The notes below the pieces were generated by a model. That model ran no database searches, was not told the origin of the DNA, and saw only the letters and a program-made list of their open reading frames with translations. From Candidatus Merdinaster equi (GTDB lineage: Bacteria > Bacillota > Clostridia > Lachnospirales > Lachnospiraceae), in NCBI GenBank assembly GCA_018064935.1, contig JAGHUF010000011.1:1-64000 (forward strand): a DNA stretch of 64,000 nucleotides. The letters are read 5' to 3'. Shown here piece by piece: positions 1 through 7,939 of this stretch; the first letter of the stretch is position 1, and each line of letters starts with the position of its first letter. The translations under genes and the position numbers were made by a program.

Positions 1-5
1 ATAGA

Positions 6-383
6 TCACTTTAGACAGTGCTTTTTTAACGCTTCAAAAGTCTCTTCACTTATATCATGTTCAATTCTGCAAGCATCTTCCATAGCAACTTTTTCACTAA
101 CACCAATTTTTATCAGGCATTCAGCCAGTAGGTTATGACGTTCCAATACTTTTTCGGCTTTCTCTCGTCCAGAGCCTGTTAGCTCAATATAGCCAACTTC
201 GTCCATGGTAATAAGATTTTTTTCACGAAGTCCTTTCATAGCGACGCTTATGCTTGCTTTTGTAAATCCCAGTTCTCCTACTATATCAATAGAACGTACC
301 TTACCATTCTTCCTGCTAAGTATGAGAATGGTTTCTAAATAATCTTCCATAGATTCTTCTGATTTATGTTTAATATAGCCCAT
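6..383 (-). CDS. DtxR/MntR-family metal-dependent transcriptional regulator
   Basis: Translation MGYIKHKSEESMEDYLETILILSRKNGKVRSIDIVGELGFTKASISVAMKGLREKNLI...CRIEHDISEETFEAL is typical of the DtxR/MntR family. Start moved to the internal Met at 383; ORF track begins at 464. Divergent from feoAB. Confidence 0.85.
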   Translation of the reverse strand: MGYIKHKSEESMEDYLETILILSRKNGKVRSIDIVGELGFTKASISVAMKGLREKNLITMDEVGYIELTGSGREKAEKVLERHNLLAECLIKIGVSEKVAMEDACRIEHDISEETFEALKKHCLK

Positions 384-596
384 GCATATCCTCTTTTCTA
401 TTGTTCTAATTCTGATAATCTCTTCGGGAGTTCCGCGATAAAGCAGAATTGAAAATCTCCACAAGATTTCTTCATTAAAGCGGACTCGAAAAACTCATTC
501 GATATTTCCTGGTTGAAATAAGAGTAACATAGATACTCTCATTTCACACTATAACAGTTTTAGTTTGATGTGACAAACCAAAAAGAAGAATTAGTA

Positions 597-648
597 TTGA
601 CAAACTGAGTTAGAAATACTAAACTGTCAATGGTTAGAGATAACTAAC
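597..648 (+). promoter_or_regulatory. feoAB promoter (TTGACA-17-TAAACT) with two 16-bp dyads, candidate DtxR-type operators
   Basis: GTTAGAAATACTAAAC (609-624) and GTTAGAGATAACTAAC (633-648), 24 bp apart, overlapping and following the -10. Confidence 0.55.
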
Positions 649-681
649 AGAATTAGATAAAGTTAACAGTACATAAGAAAG

Positions 682-903
682 GTGCACGCAATGAATTTAA
701 CTGAGGCAAAAATCGGCGGAGATTGCATCGTAAAGGACATAGTAGCAGATGATGAAGAATTAAAAAGTTTTTTGTTTTCCCTTGGATGCTACAGCGGAGA
801 GACAGTTACAGTTATTTCCAAGAAACGAGGAGGATATGTTCTGTCAATAAAGGATGCAAGGTACAACATAGATGAAGATCTGGCAAAGGCGATACAGATC
901 TAG
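682..903 (+). CDS. feoA: Ferrous iron transport protein A (FeoA)
   Basis: 73-aa FeoA/SH3-like protein immediately upstream of feoB. Confidence 0.88.
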   Translation: MHAMNLTEAKIGGDCIVKDIVADDEELKSFLFSLGCYSGETVTVISKKRGGYVLSIKDARYNIDEDLAKAIQI

Positions 904-934
904 TGTGTAAATAATTATAAAAAGGAGAATAGAA

Positions 935-2932
935 ATGAGAATTGCACTTACGGGAAACCCTAACAGTGGAAAGACCACGATGTATAATGCATTGACTGGC
1001 CGAAGTGAAAAAATAGGTAACTGGGCAGGTGTAACAGTAGACAGAAAGGAAAGCAGTATTAAAAAGGCATTCTATGATGGCAGCATGGAAGTAATTGCTG
1101 TAGATCTTCCGGGAGCATATTCTATGTCACCGTTCACTTCAGAAGAGAGTATTACAAGTAGCTATGTTAAGAATGAGAATCCGGATGTAATCATAAATAT
1201 CGTGGATGCTACAAATCTTAGCAGAAGCTTACTCTTTACTACTCAGTTACTTGAACTTGGTATTCCGGTTGTCATTGCCCTTAATAAGAGTGATGTGAAT
1301 GAGAAGAAGGGAACTAAAATCGATGTAGCCAAGCTTGCAACGAAATTAGGATGCCCTGTCGTAGAAACTGTGTCTACTTCATCAAACGGATTAAAGGAAG
1401 TTGTCTCTAAAGCGGTAGAGGTGGCAGGCGGCAATCAGAAGGCACCTTATTCTCAAGGAGATATTGATTTACATGATAAGACTGAGGTTGAGAAGGCTGA
1501 TAGAAAGAGGTTCGAGTTTGTAAATAGCCTTGTTAAGGAAGTTGAGACAAGAAAAATCCTAACAAAAGAAAAGAACAAGGGCGACAAGCTTGATGCTGTT
1601 TTAACTCATCCAGTATTGGGACTTATCATTTTTGCAGGCATCATGTTCTTGGTGTTTTACATTTCGCAGTCGACTCTGGGCACTTGGATTGCAGACTGGC
1701 TTGTTGGCTGGATTGAAACTTTCCAGGAATGGGTGGGCGGAATGATGGAAGATGCAAATCCTCTGCTGTATGCGATCTTGGTTGATGGAGTCATTGGCGG
1801 TGTTGGAGCGGTTGTTGGTTTCCTGCCGCTAGTTATGGTTATGTATTTCCTTATTGCTCTTTTGGAGGACTGTGGATATATGTCGCGCGCAACAGTAGTT
1901 CTTGATCCAATCTTTAAGAGAGTAGGTCTTTCAGGAAAAACTGTTATTCCTATGGTCATTGGTACTGGTTGTGGTATTCCGGCGATTATGGCATGCAGAA
2001 CAATCAGAAATGAACGCGAACGCAGGACTTCTGCTATGCTTGCAACATATATGCCATGTGGTGCCAAGCTTCCGGTAATTGCTCTTTTTGCAGGTGCATT
2101 TTTCTCAGACGCAGCATGGGTTGGACCGCTTATGTATTTTGTAGGTATCGTGCTTATCCTTCTTGGGGCATTACTTGTGAAAGCAATCAATGGAATGAAA
2201 TACAGAAAATCATTCTTCATTATCGAGCTTCCTGAATATAAAGCACCAAGCATTAAGTTTGCGCTTGGTTCAATGCTAGAGCGAGGTAAGGCTTATATTA
2301 TTAAAGCGGGAACCATTATTTTAGTTTGTAACACAGTCGTTCAGATTATGCAGTCATTTGATTTGAGTTTCCAGGCCGTAGAAGAGGGCATGGAAAATAC
2401 ATCCATACTGGCATGGGTCGCATCTCCATTCTCATATCTGCTTATTCCTGTTGTAGGAATAGCTGCATGGCAGTTGGCAGCTGCGGCTATTACAGGATTT
2501 ATTGCAAAGGAGAATGTAGTAGGAACTCTTGCGGTATGTTATGCGATTACCAACTTTATTGATACAGAGGAGCTTGAACTTGTGGCGAGCGGAAACGAAG
2601 TAGCAGCTGTTATGGGTCTTACCAAGGTAGCAGCGCTTGCATATCTTATGTTTAACCTCTATACACCACCTTGCTTTGCAGCTATCGGAGCGCTTAACTC
2701 GGAACTTAAGAGTGGTAAATGGCTTGCAGGTGCTATTTGTCTACAGCTTGCAACAGGATTTACTGTAGGTTTCCTTGTATTCCAGATTGGAACCCTTATT
2801 ACTACTGGAAACTTAGGCGCTGGATTTGTAGGTGGACTTATCGCTGTACTTGTTTTTGCGGCAATTATTGTAGGGCTTATTGTAAGGGCTAATAAAAAGA
2901 TAGATAGTAACTATGCATTAAATAAAGCGTAA
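935..2932 (+). CDS. feoB: Ferrous iron transport protein B (FeoB)
   Basis: N-terminal GTPase (GNPNSGKTTMYNALTG, DLPGAYSMSPFTSEE), then a Gate-type membrane domain (GTGCGIPAIMACRTI). Confidence 0.96.
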   Translation: MRIALTGNPNSGKTTMYNALTGRSEKIGNWAGVTVDRKESSIKKAFYDGSMEVIAVDLPGAYSMSPFTSEESITSSYVKNENPDVIINIVDATNLSRSLLFTTQLLELGIPVVIALNKSDVNEKKGTKIDVAKLATKLGCPVVETVSTSSNGLKEVVSKAVEVAGGNQKAPYSQGDIDLHDKTEVEKADRKRFEFVNSLVKEVETRKILTKEKNKGDKLDAVLTHPVLGLIIFAGIMFLVFYISQSTLGTWIADWLVGWIETFQEWVGGMMEDANPLLYAILVDGVIGGVGAVVGFLPLVMVMYFLIALLEDCGYMSRATVVLDPIFKRVGLSGKTVIPMVIGTGCGIPAIMACRTIRNERERRTSAMLATYMPCGAKLPVIALFAGAFFSDAAWVGPLMYFVGIVLILLGALLVKAINGMKYRKSFFIIELPEYKAPSIKFALGSMLERGKAYIIKAGTIILVCNTVVQIMQSFDLSFQAVEEGMENTSILAWVASPFSYLLIPVVGIAAWQLAAAAITGFIAKENVVGTLAVCYAITNFIDTEELELVASGNEVAAVMGLTKVAALAYLMFNLYTPPCFAAIGALNSELKSGKWLAGAICLQLATGFTVGFLVFQIGTLITTGNLGAGFVGGLIAVLVFAAIIVGLIVRANKKIDSNYALNKA

Positions 2933-2942
2933 TAAGTTAGGG

Positions 2943-2985
2943 GACGGAGGAAAATTGCTTCTGAAAGTGAGCTATATCCTCCGTC
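2943..2985 (+). terminator. Hairpin between feoB and the small Cys-rich ORF (weak terminator or attenuator)
   Basis: GACGGAGGA (2943-2951) pairs with TCCTCCGTC (2977-2985); followed by TCTTT only. Confidence 0.4.
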
Positions 2986-3027
2986 TCTTTGACTCGAAAA
3001 AAGGTGATAACTGAATGGAGGATATGT

Positions 3028-3165
3028 ATGATTAACATTATTATTGTTGCAATATTGGTAGCAGTTGTTGGATCCGCAAGTTTTTATATTTGGAAAGAAA
3101 AAAAGAAAGGCAAAAAATGTATCGGATGTCCGTATTCTGGATCAGCATCTTGCCATTGTAAATGA
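3028..3165 (+). CDS. FeoB-associated Cys-rich small membrane protein
   Basis: 45-aa ORF MINIIIVAILVAVVGSASFYIWKEKKKGKKCIGCPYSGSASCHCK with GGAGG RBS; one TM plus Cys-rich tail, as in FeoB-associated proteins. Not in the ORF track. Confidence 0.8.
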   Translation: MINIIIVAILVAVVGSASFYIWKEKKKGKKCIGCPYSGSASCHCK

Positions 3166-3302
3166 AATCTGTTTTGATGTAGTGTTTGGGGTGAAGGATA
3201 AGATAAAAAGCGTGGAAATTATATTTGACAGAATAACCAAATAGTCATACACTAACGCTTGGTAAATAGTTGTCTGAAATTCTGGATAACTCATATATTA
3301 GA

Positions 3303-3477
3303 TTAAGGTGCCTTTGACTACATGTGTATATGTAGGGCCAAGGGGTAAAAGGGAAACAGGTGTGAATCCTGTACGATCTCGTCACTGTGTAGTGGAGTTT
3401 ACTATTAATATGTCACTGGAATGATTTCTGGGAAGACAGTAGTAAGCGATGAAGCGAAGCCAGGAAACCTGCCTTAA
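3303..3477 (+). ncRNA. Cobalamin (AdoCbl) riboswitch
   Basis: Class core: GGGAAACAGGTGTGAATCCTGTACGATCTCGTCACTG ... GAAGCGAAGCCAGGAAACCTGCC; candidate P1 TTAAGG (3303-3308)/CCTTAA (3472-3477). Confidence 0.92.
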
Positions 3478-3551
3478 GTCTAGGTGCACATGATTACGAG
3501 GACTTAATCGTACCGTTTGGAAAAGGGAGTAATACCTTTTATTTTTCGTGT

Positions 3552-3581
3552 GCTTATATTCATTGAATATAGGCTTTTTTT
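3552..3581 (+). terminator. Intrinsic terminator downstream of the cobalamin riboswitch (expression platform)
   Basis: GCTTATATTC-ATT-GAATATAGGC then TTTTTTT. Confidence 0.75.
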
Positions 3582-3634
3582 ATGTCTTTTTTGATAATAA
3601 GAAGCTTATAAATAAATATAAGAGGTGTAAAGTA

Positions 3635-4828
3635 ATGAAAAGAAAGATTTGTGCAACAATACTTGGCGTTTCATTAGTGATGTCATCACTTATTGGATGT
3701 GGAACATCAGGCAATGTTACAACAGAAACTACAACAGAGGCAGAAAAAACAGATGATGCCGATCAGGCAGCAGCTGATAAGGTTGCAGCGCTTATCGATG
3801 CTATTTATGTTCAGGAAAGAACAGCAGATACAGATGCGCAGTGTAAGGCGGCTAAGGATGCATGGGATGCATTAACAGATGCTCAGAAGGAGTTAGTGGA
3901 AGGTGAAGAAGCTGATCCGGATTATTTCGGACGTGATACAGGTGATGCTTCTTTAGATAATACATTGAATCAGGATGGAATTGGTGAAAATGAAATCCTT
4001 GTAGTAAGCTTTGGTACATCATTCAATGATAGCCGAGCAAAGGATATTGGTGGAATAGAGAAGGCTATTCAGGCAGCATATCCGGATTGGTCAGTAAGAA
4101 GAGCGTTTACGGCTCAGATTATTATCAATCATGTTCAGGCTAGAGAAAATGCGCCAATCGATAATATGGAGCAGGCTCTTGAACGTGCTGTGGCTAATGG
4201 TGTAAAGAAACTCGTTGTTCAGCCGACACATCTTATGCATGGTGCTGAGTATGACGAAATGAAGGAAATTCTTGACAATTATGCTGATAAGTTTGAATCA
4301 GTTACAGTTGCAGAACCGCTGCTTGGTATGGTAGGTGCATCCGGCGATGAAGTTAACGAAGATAAGAAGATTGTTTCAGAAGCAGTTACAGCAGAAGCTG
4401 TTAAGGATGCTGGCTATGATTCATTAGAAGCAGCTAAGGAAGATGGTGTTGCATTTGTATTTATGGGACATGGTACATCACATACAGCAAAGGTTTCTTA
4501 TACACAGGTTCAGAGTCAGATGGCTGCTCTTGGATATGACAATGTCTGGATCGGAACAGTAGAGGGTGAGCCAGAAGAAACGGCATGTGAAAATGTCATT
4601 GATGCAGTTGCAGAAGCAGGATACAAGAAAGTAATACTTCGTCCACTTATGGTTGTAGCTGGCGACCATGCAAACAACGATATGGCCGGAGATGATGATG
4701 ATTCATGGAAGAGTATGTTCATTGCTTCAGGTAAATTTGATTCAGTGGATACTCAGATTTCTGGTCTTGGACGTATCGAAAGACTGCAGGCTCTTTATGT
4801 TGAACATGTTGCTGAGGCTATTAAGTAA
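3635..4828 (+). CDS. cbiK: Sirohydrochlorin cobaltochelatase CbiK family, predicted lipoprotein
   Basis: Lipobox-type signal (MKRKICATILGVSLVMSSLIGCG); CbiK-like ILVVSFGTSFNDSRAKDIGGIEKAIQ, QPTHLMHGAEYDEM, FVFMGHGTSH. Start set to 3635; the 3548 start lies in the riboswitch terminator. Confidence 0.85.
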   Translation: MKRKICATILGVSLVMSSLIGCGTSGNVTTETTTEAEKTDDADQAAADKVAALIDAIYVQERTADTDAQCKAAKDAWDALTDAQKELVEGEEADPDYFGRDTGDASLDNTLNQDGIGENEILVVSFGTSFNDSRAKDIGGIEKAIQAAYPDWSVRRAFTAQIIINHVQARENAPIDNMEQALERAVANGVKKLVVQPTHLMHGAEYDEMKEILDNYADKFESVTVAEPLLGMVGASGDEVNEDKKIVSEAVTAEAVKDAGYDSLEAAKEDGVAFVFMGHGTSHTAKVSYTQVQSQMAALGYDNVWIGTVEGEPEETACENVIDAVAEAGYKKVILRPLMVVAGDHANNDMAGDDDDSWKSMFIASGKFDSVDTQISGLGRIERLQALYVEHVAEAIK

Positions 4829-4831
4829 CAT

Positions 4832-5659
4832 ATGAAAAAAAGAGCGTATATATATATGATTGCACTGGCTATTATGCTTGTCTTTACAGGCTGTAGTAGT
4901 CAGGATAATGCAGTTGATAATAATGAAAATGTGCTAGAACTCAATCTCAGTGATGGAAAGTACATGGTAAAGTTTGATACCGATAGTACAATGTTTCATG
5001 TTAATGAAGCTATGAAGGGTAAGGCGGTTTTAACAGTTGAAAATGGTGAAGGTGTAGTTCATCTGGTAATGCCTTCGAAGAATGTCCTGTACCTCTTTAG
5101 CGGTCTGGCAGCAGATGCGGAGAATAACAGAAATGCCTGGATAGAACCAACCACGGAAGATGTTACTTACGAAGATGGAATGACTGAAGAAGTATTTGCT
5201 TTTGATGTTTTGGTTCCAGTGATTGATGAAGAGTTTGATCTTGCATTAATTGGTAAGAAAGATGTGTGGTACGACCATAAGGTCAGTGTATCAGAACCTG
5301 AATTGATAGAAGCAGATAAAACAAATCAGTATGATGCTTCAACAGATGGCATTCAGCCGGAGCAACTTGGAGAAAGCATTAATGTGTCATTAGAAGGCGG
5401 AACCGGCAAGGTTTCGTTGATAACTCCAACTACCATTAAGCAGAATGATGATGGATATATTGTTACTTTGGAATGGAGTAGCAAAAACTATGATTACATG
5501 CTTGTTGATGGAGTCAAATATCTTCCGGTAGAGGTTAATGAACACTCCATTTTTGAAATACCGGTATCTGATATAGATAAGCCGCTAGAAGTAGTTGCGG
5601 ATACTGTTGCCATGAGCGAGCCTCATGAGATTGAATACAAAATTACGTTTGAAAAATAA
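4832..5659 (+). CDS. Uncharacterised lipoprotein, candidate tetrapyrrole/cobalt-capture protein
   Basis: Lipobox signal (MLVFTGCSSQ); lies between cbiK and a BtuF-like SBP; no assignable catalytic motif. Confidence 0.6.
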   Translation: MKKRAYIYMIALAIMLVFTGCSSQDNAVDNNENVLELNLSDGKYMVKFDTDSTMFHVNEAMKGKAVLTVENGEGVVHLVMPSKNVLYLFSGLAADAENNRNAWIEPTTEDVTYEDGMTEEVFAFDVLVPVIDEEFDLALIGKKDVWYDHKVSVSEPELIEADKTNQYDASTDGIQPEQLGESINVSLEGGTGKVSLITPTTIKQNDDGYIVTLEWSSKNYDYMLVDGVKYLPVEVNEHSIFEIPVSDIDKPLEVVADTVAMSEPHEIEYKITFEK

Positions 5660-5669
5660 AATTAACATT

Positions 5670-5695
5670 ATCCCATGGCCTTTTGGTCATGGGAT
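5670..5695 (+). terminator. Intraoperonic hairpin (weak terminator or processing element)
   Basis: ATCCCATGGCC-TTTT-GGTCATGGGAT, 11-bp stem, poor T-tract. Confidence 0.4.
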
Positions 5696-5731
5696 ATTTG
5701 TGATTATTAGAGGCAAGAAGATTATCAAATA

Positions 5732-6913
5732 ATGAAAAAAGTATTATTCATAATATGTGCATTACTGGCGCTTTCAGGGTGTACAAATAAAGAACAAAAT
5801 TATACAGAATCAGCGATAGCAGCAGATGATATTAGTGGAAGTGAAACAGAGAAAAGGGATGTCACTAAAACAGGCAGCCTGGAACTTAAATATGCCACAC
5901 AGTTCAGTGCCGCTTATTATGAAAGAGGCTATATACATATTAATGTCGCCGATGAAGCTGATTATGTAATAGTACCAGAAAATGAGAACGAAAATAATCT
6001 TGGATTAAGTAATCCGGTTTATATACATAGACCTTGCAACAATATATACCTGGCGGCCTCTTCTGCAATGGATTTGTTTATAGAACTGAATGCTTTGGAT
6101 GATATAGCTTTTTGCAGCACAAAGGCAGAGGACTATGCAATGGATGAAGCAAGAAACGCAATAGAGTCAGATAAGATTAAGTATGTTGGTAAGTACAGTG
6201 CGCCTGATTATGAATTGCTTCTTAGCGGAGGATGTACGCTGGCTATTGAGTCTACAATGATAAGTCATTCACCAAAGATTAAGGAACAGCTTGAGAGGGT
6301 TGGAATTCCGGTTTTTATTGAAAGATCAAGCTATGAAGAAAGCCCAATGGGGCGTTTGGAATGGATAAAGCTGTATGGTCTATTAACTGGAAATGAAACA
6401 GAGGCTATAGAATTTTTTGATTTAGAGCAGGAGAAAATTGCAGAGATTATAGCGTCAGGAATTAATTCGGGCTGTACTGAAGAGAAAAAAACGGTTGCGT
6501 TTTTTTCTATTACATCCAATGGATATGTAACAGTTAGAAAACCAGGAGATTATATCTGCAAGATGATTGAAATAGCCGGGGGAGAGTATGCGCTTAATAA
6601 TTTGTTGATTGACGAAGAAAATGCTCTTTCGACTATTAATATTGGAATGGAAGATTTTTACCGAGAAGCTAATGCTGCTGATATCCTGATATATAACGGC
6701 AGTATTGATGGCGGCATTGGCAGTATTGAGGAACTGCTTGTAAAGAACGAATTGCTTAAGGATTTTAAGGCGGTGAAGCAAGGAGATGTGTGGAGCACAA
6801 GCCTTAATATGTTTCAGGAGAGTAGCAAGATTGCTGATGTGATAGAAGAGATGGCGGATGTGATTGCTGGTGGCAGTGAACCTGAGCATAAATATTTAAT
6901 GCGTTTGGAGTAA
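5732..6913 (+). CDS. ABC transporter substrate-binding protein, BtuF/FepB-like (corrinoid or metal chelate)
   Basis: Lipobox signal; helical-backbone SBP pattern (SAMDLFIELNALDDIAFCSTK, GDVWSTSLNMFQ); followed by FecCD permease. Confidence 0.82.
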   Translation: MKKVLFIICALLALSGCTNKEQNYTESAIAADDISGSETEKRDVTKTGSLELKYATQFSAAYYERGYIHINVADEADYVIVPENENENNLGLSNPVYIHRPCNNIYLAASSAMDLFIELNALDDIAFCSTKAEDYAMDEARNAIESDKIKYVGKYSAPDYELLLSGGCTLAIESTMISHSPKIKEQLERVGIPVFIERSSYEESPMGRLEWIKLYGLLTGNETEAIEFFDLEQEKIAEIIASGINSGCTEEKKTVAFFSITSNGYVTVRKPGDYICKMIEIAGGEYALNNLLIDEENALSTINIGMEDFYREANAADILIYNGSIDGGIGSIEELLVKNELLKDFKAVKQGDVWSTSLNMFQESSKIADVIEEMADVIAGGSEPEHKYLMRLE

Positions 6914-6919
6914 GTTATT

Positions 6920-7939
6920 TTGAAAAAAAGAGAATGGATAGTTTTTATTTTTTTAATATTGGCAATTCTCGTATTGGTTATTGTAAATCTGTTTTCTGGA
7001 AGCAGTGATGTTAGCATTAATCAGATGCTTGATATTCTGGCTTCTCATAACACTAATGATTCGCTGGGAGTTATTGTGTGGCAGATACGTATGCCAAGAA
7101 TGATTGAGTCAGCTTTTTTGGGTGGAGCACTGGCTCTTTCGGGATATCTTCTACAATCTTTTTTTGCTAATCCCATAGCGGGTCCCTACGTGCTTGGAAT
7201 TTCTTCTGGAGCAAAATTGTTTGTTGCCATATTAATGGTCTGTTCTTATAAGATGATGTTTAATATGTCGTCACTGATGATGGTTGCTGCATCGTTTATA
7301 GGATCATGTCTTGCAGCGATGCTGGTAATTGTTATTTCCAAGAAGGTTAAGAATATGGCGATTCTGATTGTATGCGGTGTGATGATTGGATATGTATGCT
7401 CAGCCGCGACGGAACTTCTGGTTGCATTTGCAGACGATTCAAATATTGTTAATCTGCATAATTGGTCTATGGGATCGTTTGCAGCAGCTTCATGGAAAAA
7501 TGTTGAAATAATCATACCGGTAGTGTTGATTGGATTAGTTATGTCTGTTTTGCTTTCGAAAGGAACATCGGTGTATCTTTTTGGAGAGAGTTACGCAATG
7601 AGTGTTGGAATGAATATTAAACGCTTCAGGCTTTTCCTAATACTTGTATCAAGTCTGTTATCTGCTATTGTAACAGCGTATGCCGGACCTATTTCATTTG
7701 TTGGTATTGCAGTTCCACATGTGATTAGAACTGTATCCAAGACAAGCAATGTTAAGGCAATGATTTGTTTATCATTTTTAGGTGGGATGGCTACGTGCCT
7801 GATGTGCGATCTCATTGCAAGATGTATGTTTGCACCTATGGAGTTAAGCGTAAGTACAATTACAGCGGTATTTGGTGCGCCTGTTGTAGTTGTAATGCTA
7901 TTAAAGAAAAAGAATAGTCATCAAAGAGTGGATAAGTAA
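6920..7939 (+). CDS. FecCD/BtuC-family ABC transporter permease
   Basis: TTG start; IRMPRMIESAFLGGALALSGYLLQSFFANPIAGPYVLGISSGAKL and AGPISFVGIAVPHVIR are FecCD signatures. Confidence 0.92.
   Translation: MKKREWIVFIFLILAILVLVIVNLFSGSSDVSINQMLDILASHNTNDSLGVIVWQIRMPRMIESAFLGGALALSGYLLQSFFANPIAGPYVLGISSGAKLFVAILMVCSYKMMFNMSSLMMVAASFIGSCLAAMLVIVISKKVKNMAILIVCGVMIGYVCSAATELLVAFADDSNIVNLHNWSMGSFAAASWKNVEIIIPVVLIGLVMSVLLSKGTSVYLFGESYAMSVGMNIKRFRLFLILVSSLLSAIVTAYAGPISFVGIAVPHVIRTVSKTSNVKAMICLSFLGGMATCLMCDLIARCMFAPMELSVSTITAVFGAPVVVVMLLKKKNSHQRVDK

Noticed and set aside
1657-2253. 198-aa minus-strand ORF inside feoB
   Set aside because: Shadow ORF of a conserved gene; no recognisable domain.
3548-3634. 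ORF-track N-terminal extension of CbiK
   Set aside because: Lies in the riboswitch terminator; the lipobox signal peptide starts at 3635 with its own RBS.
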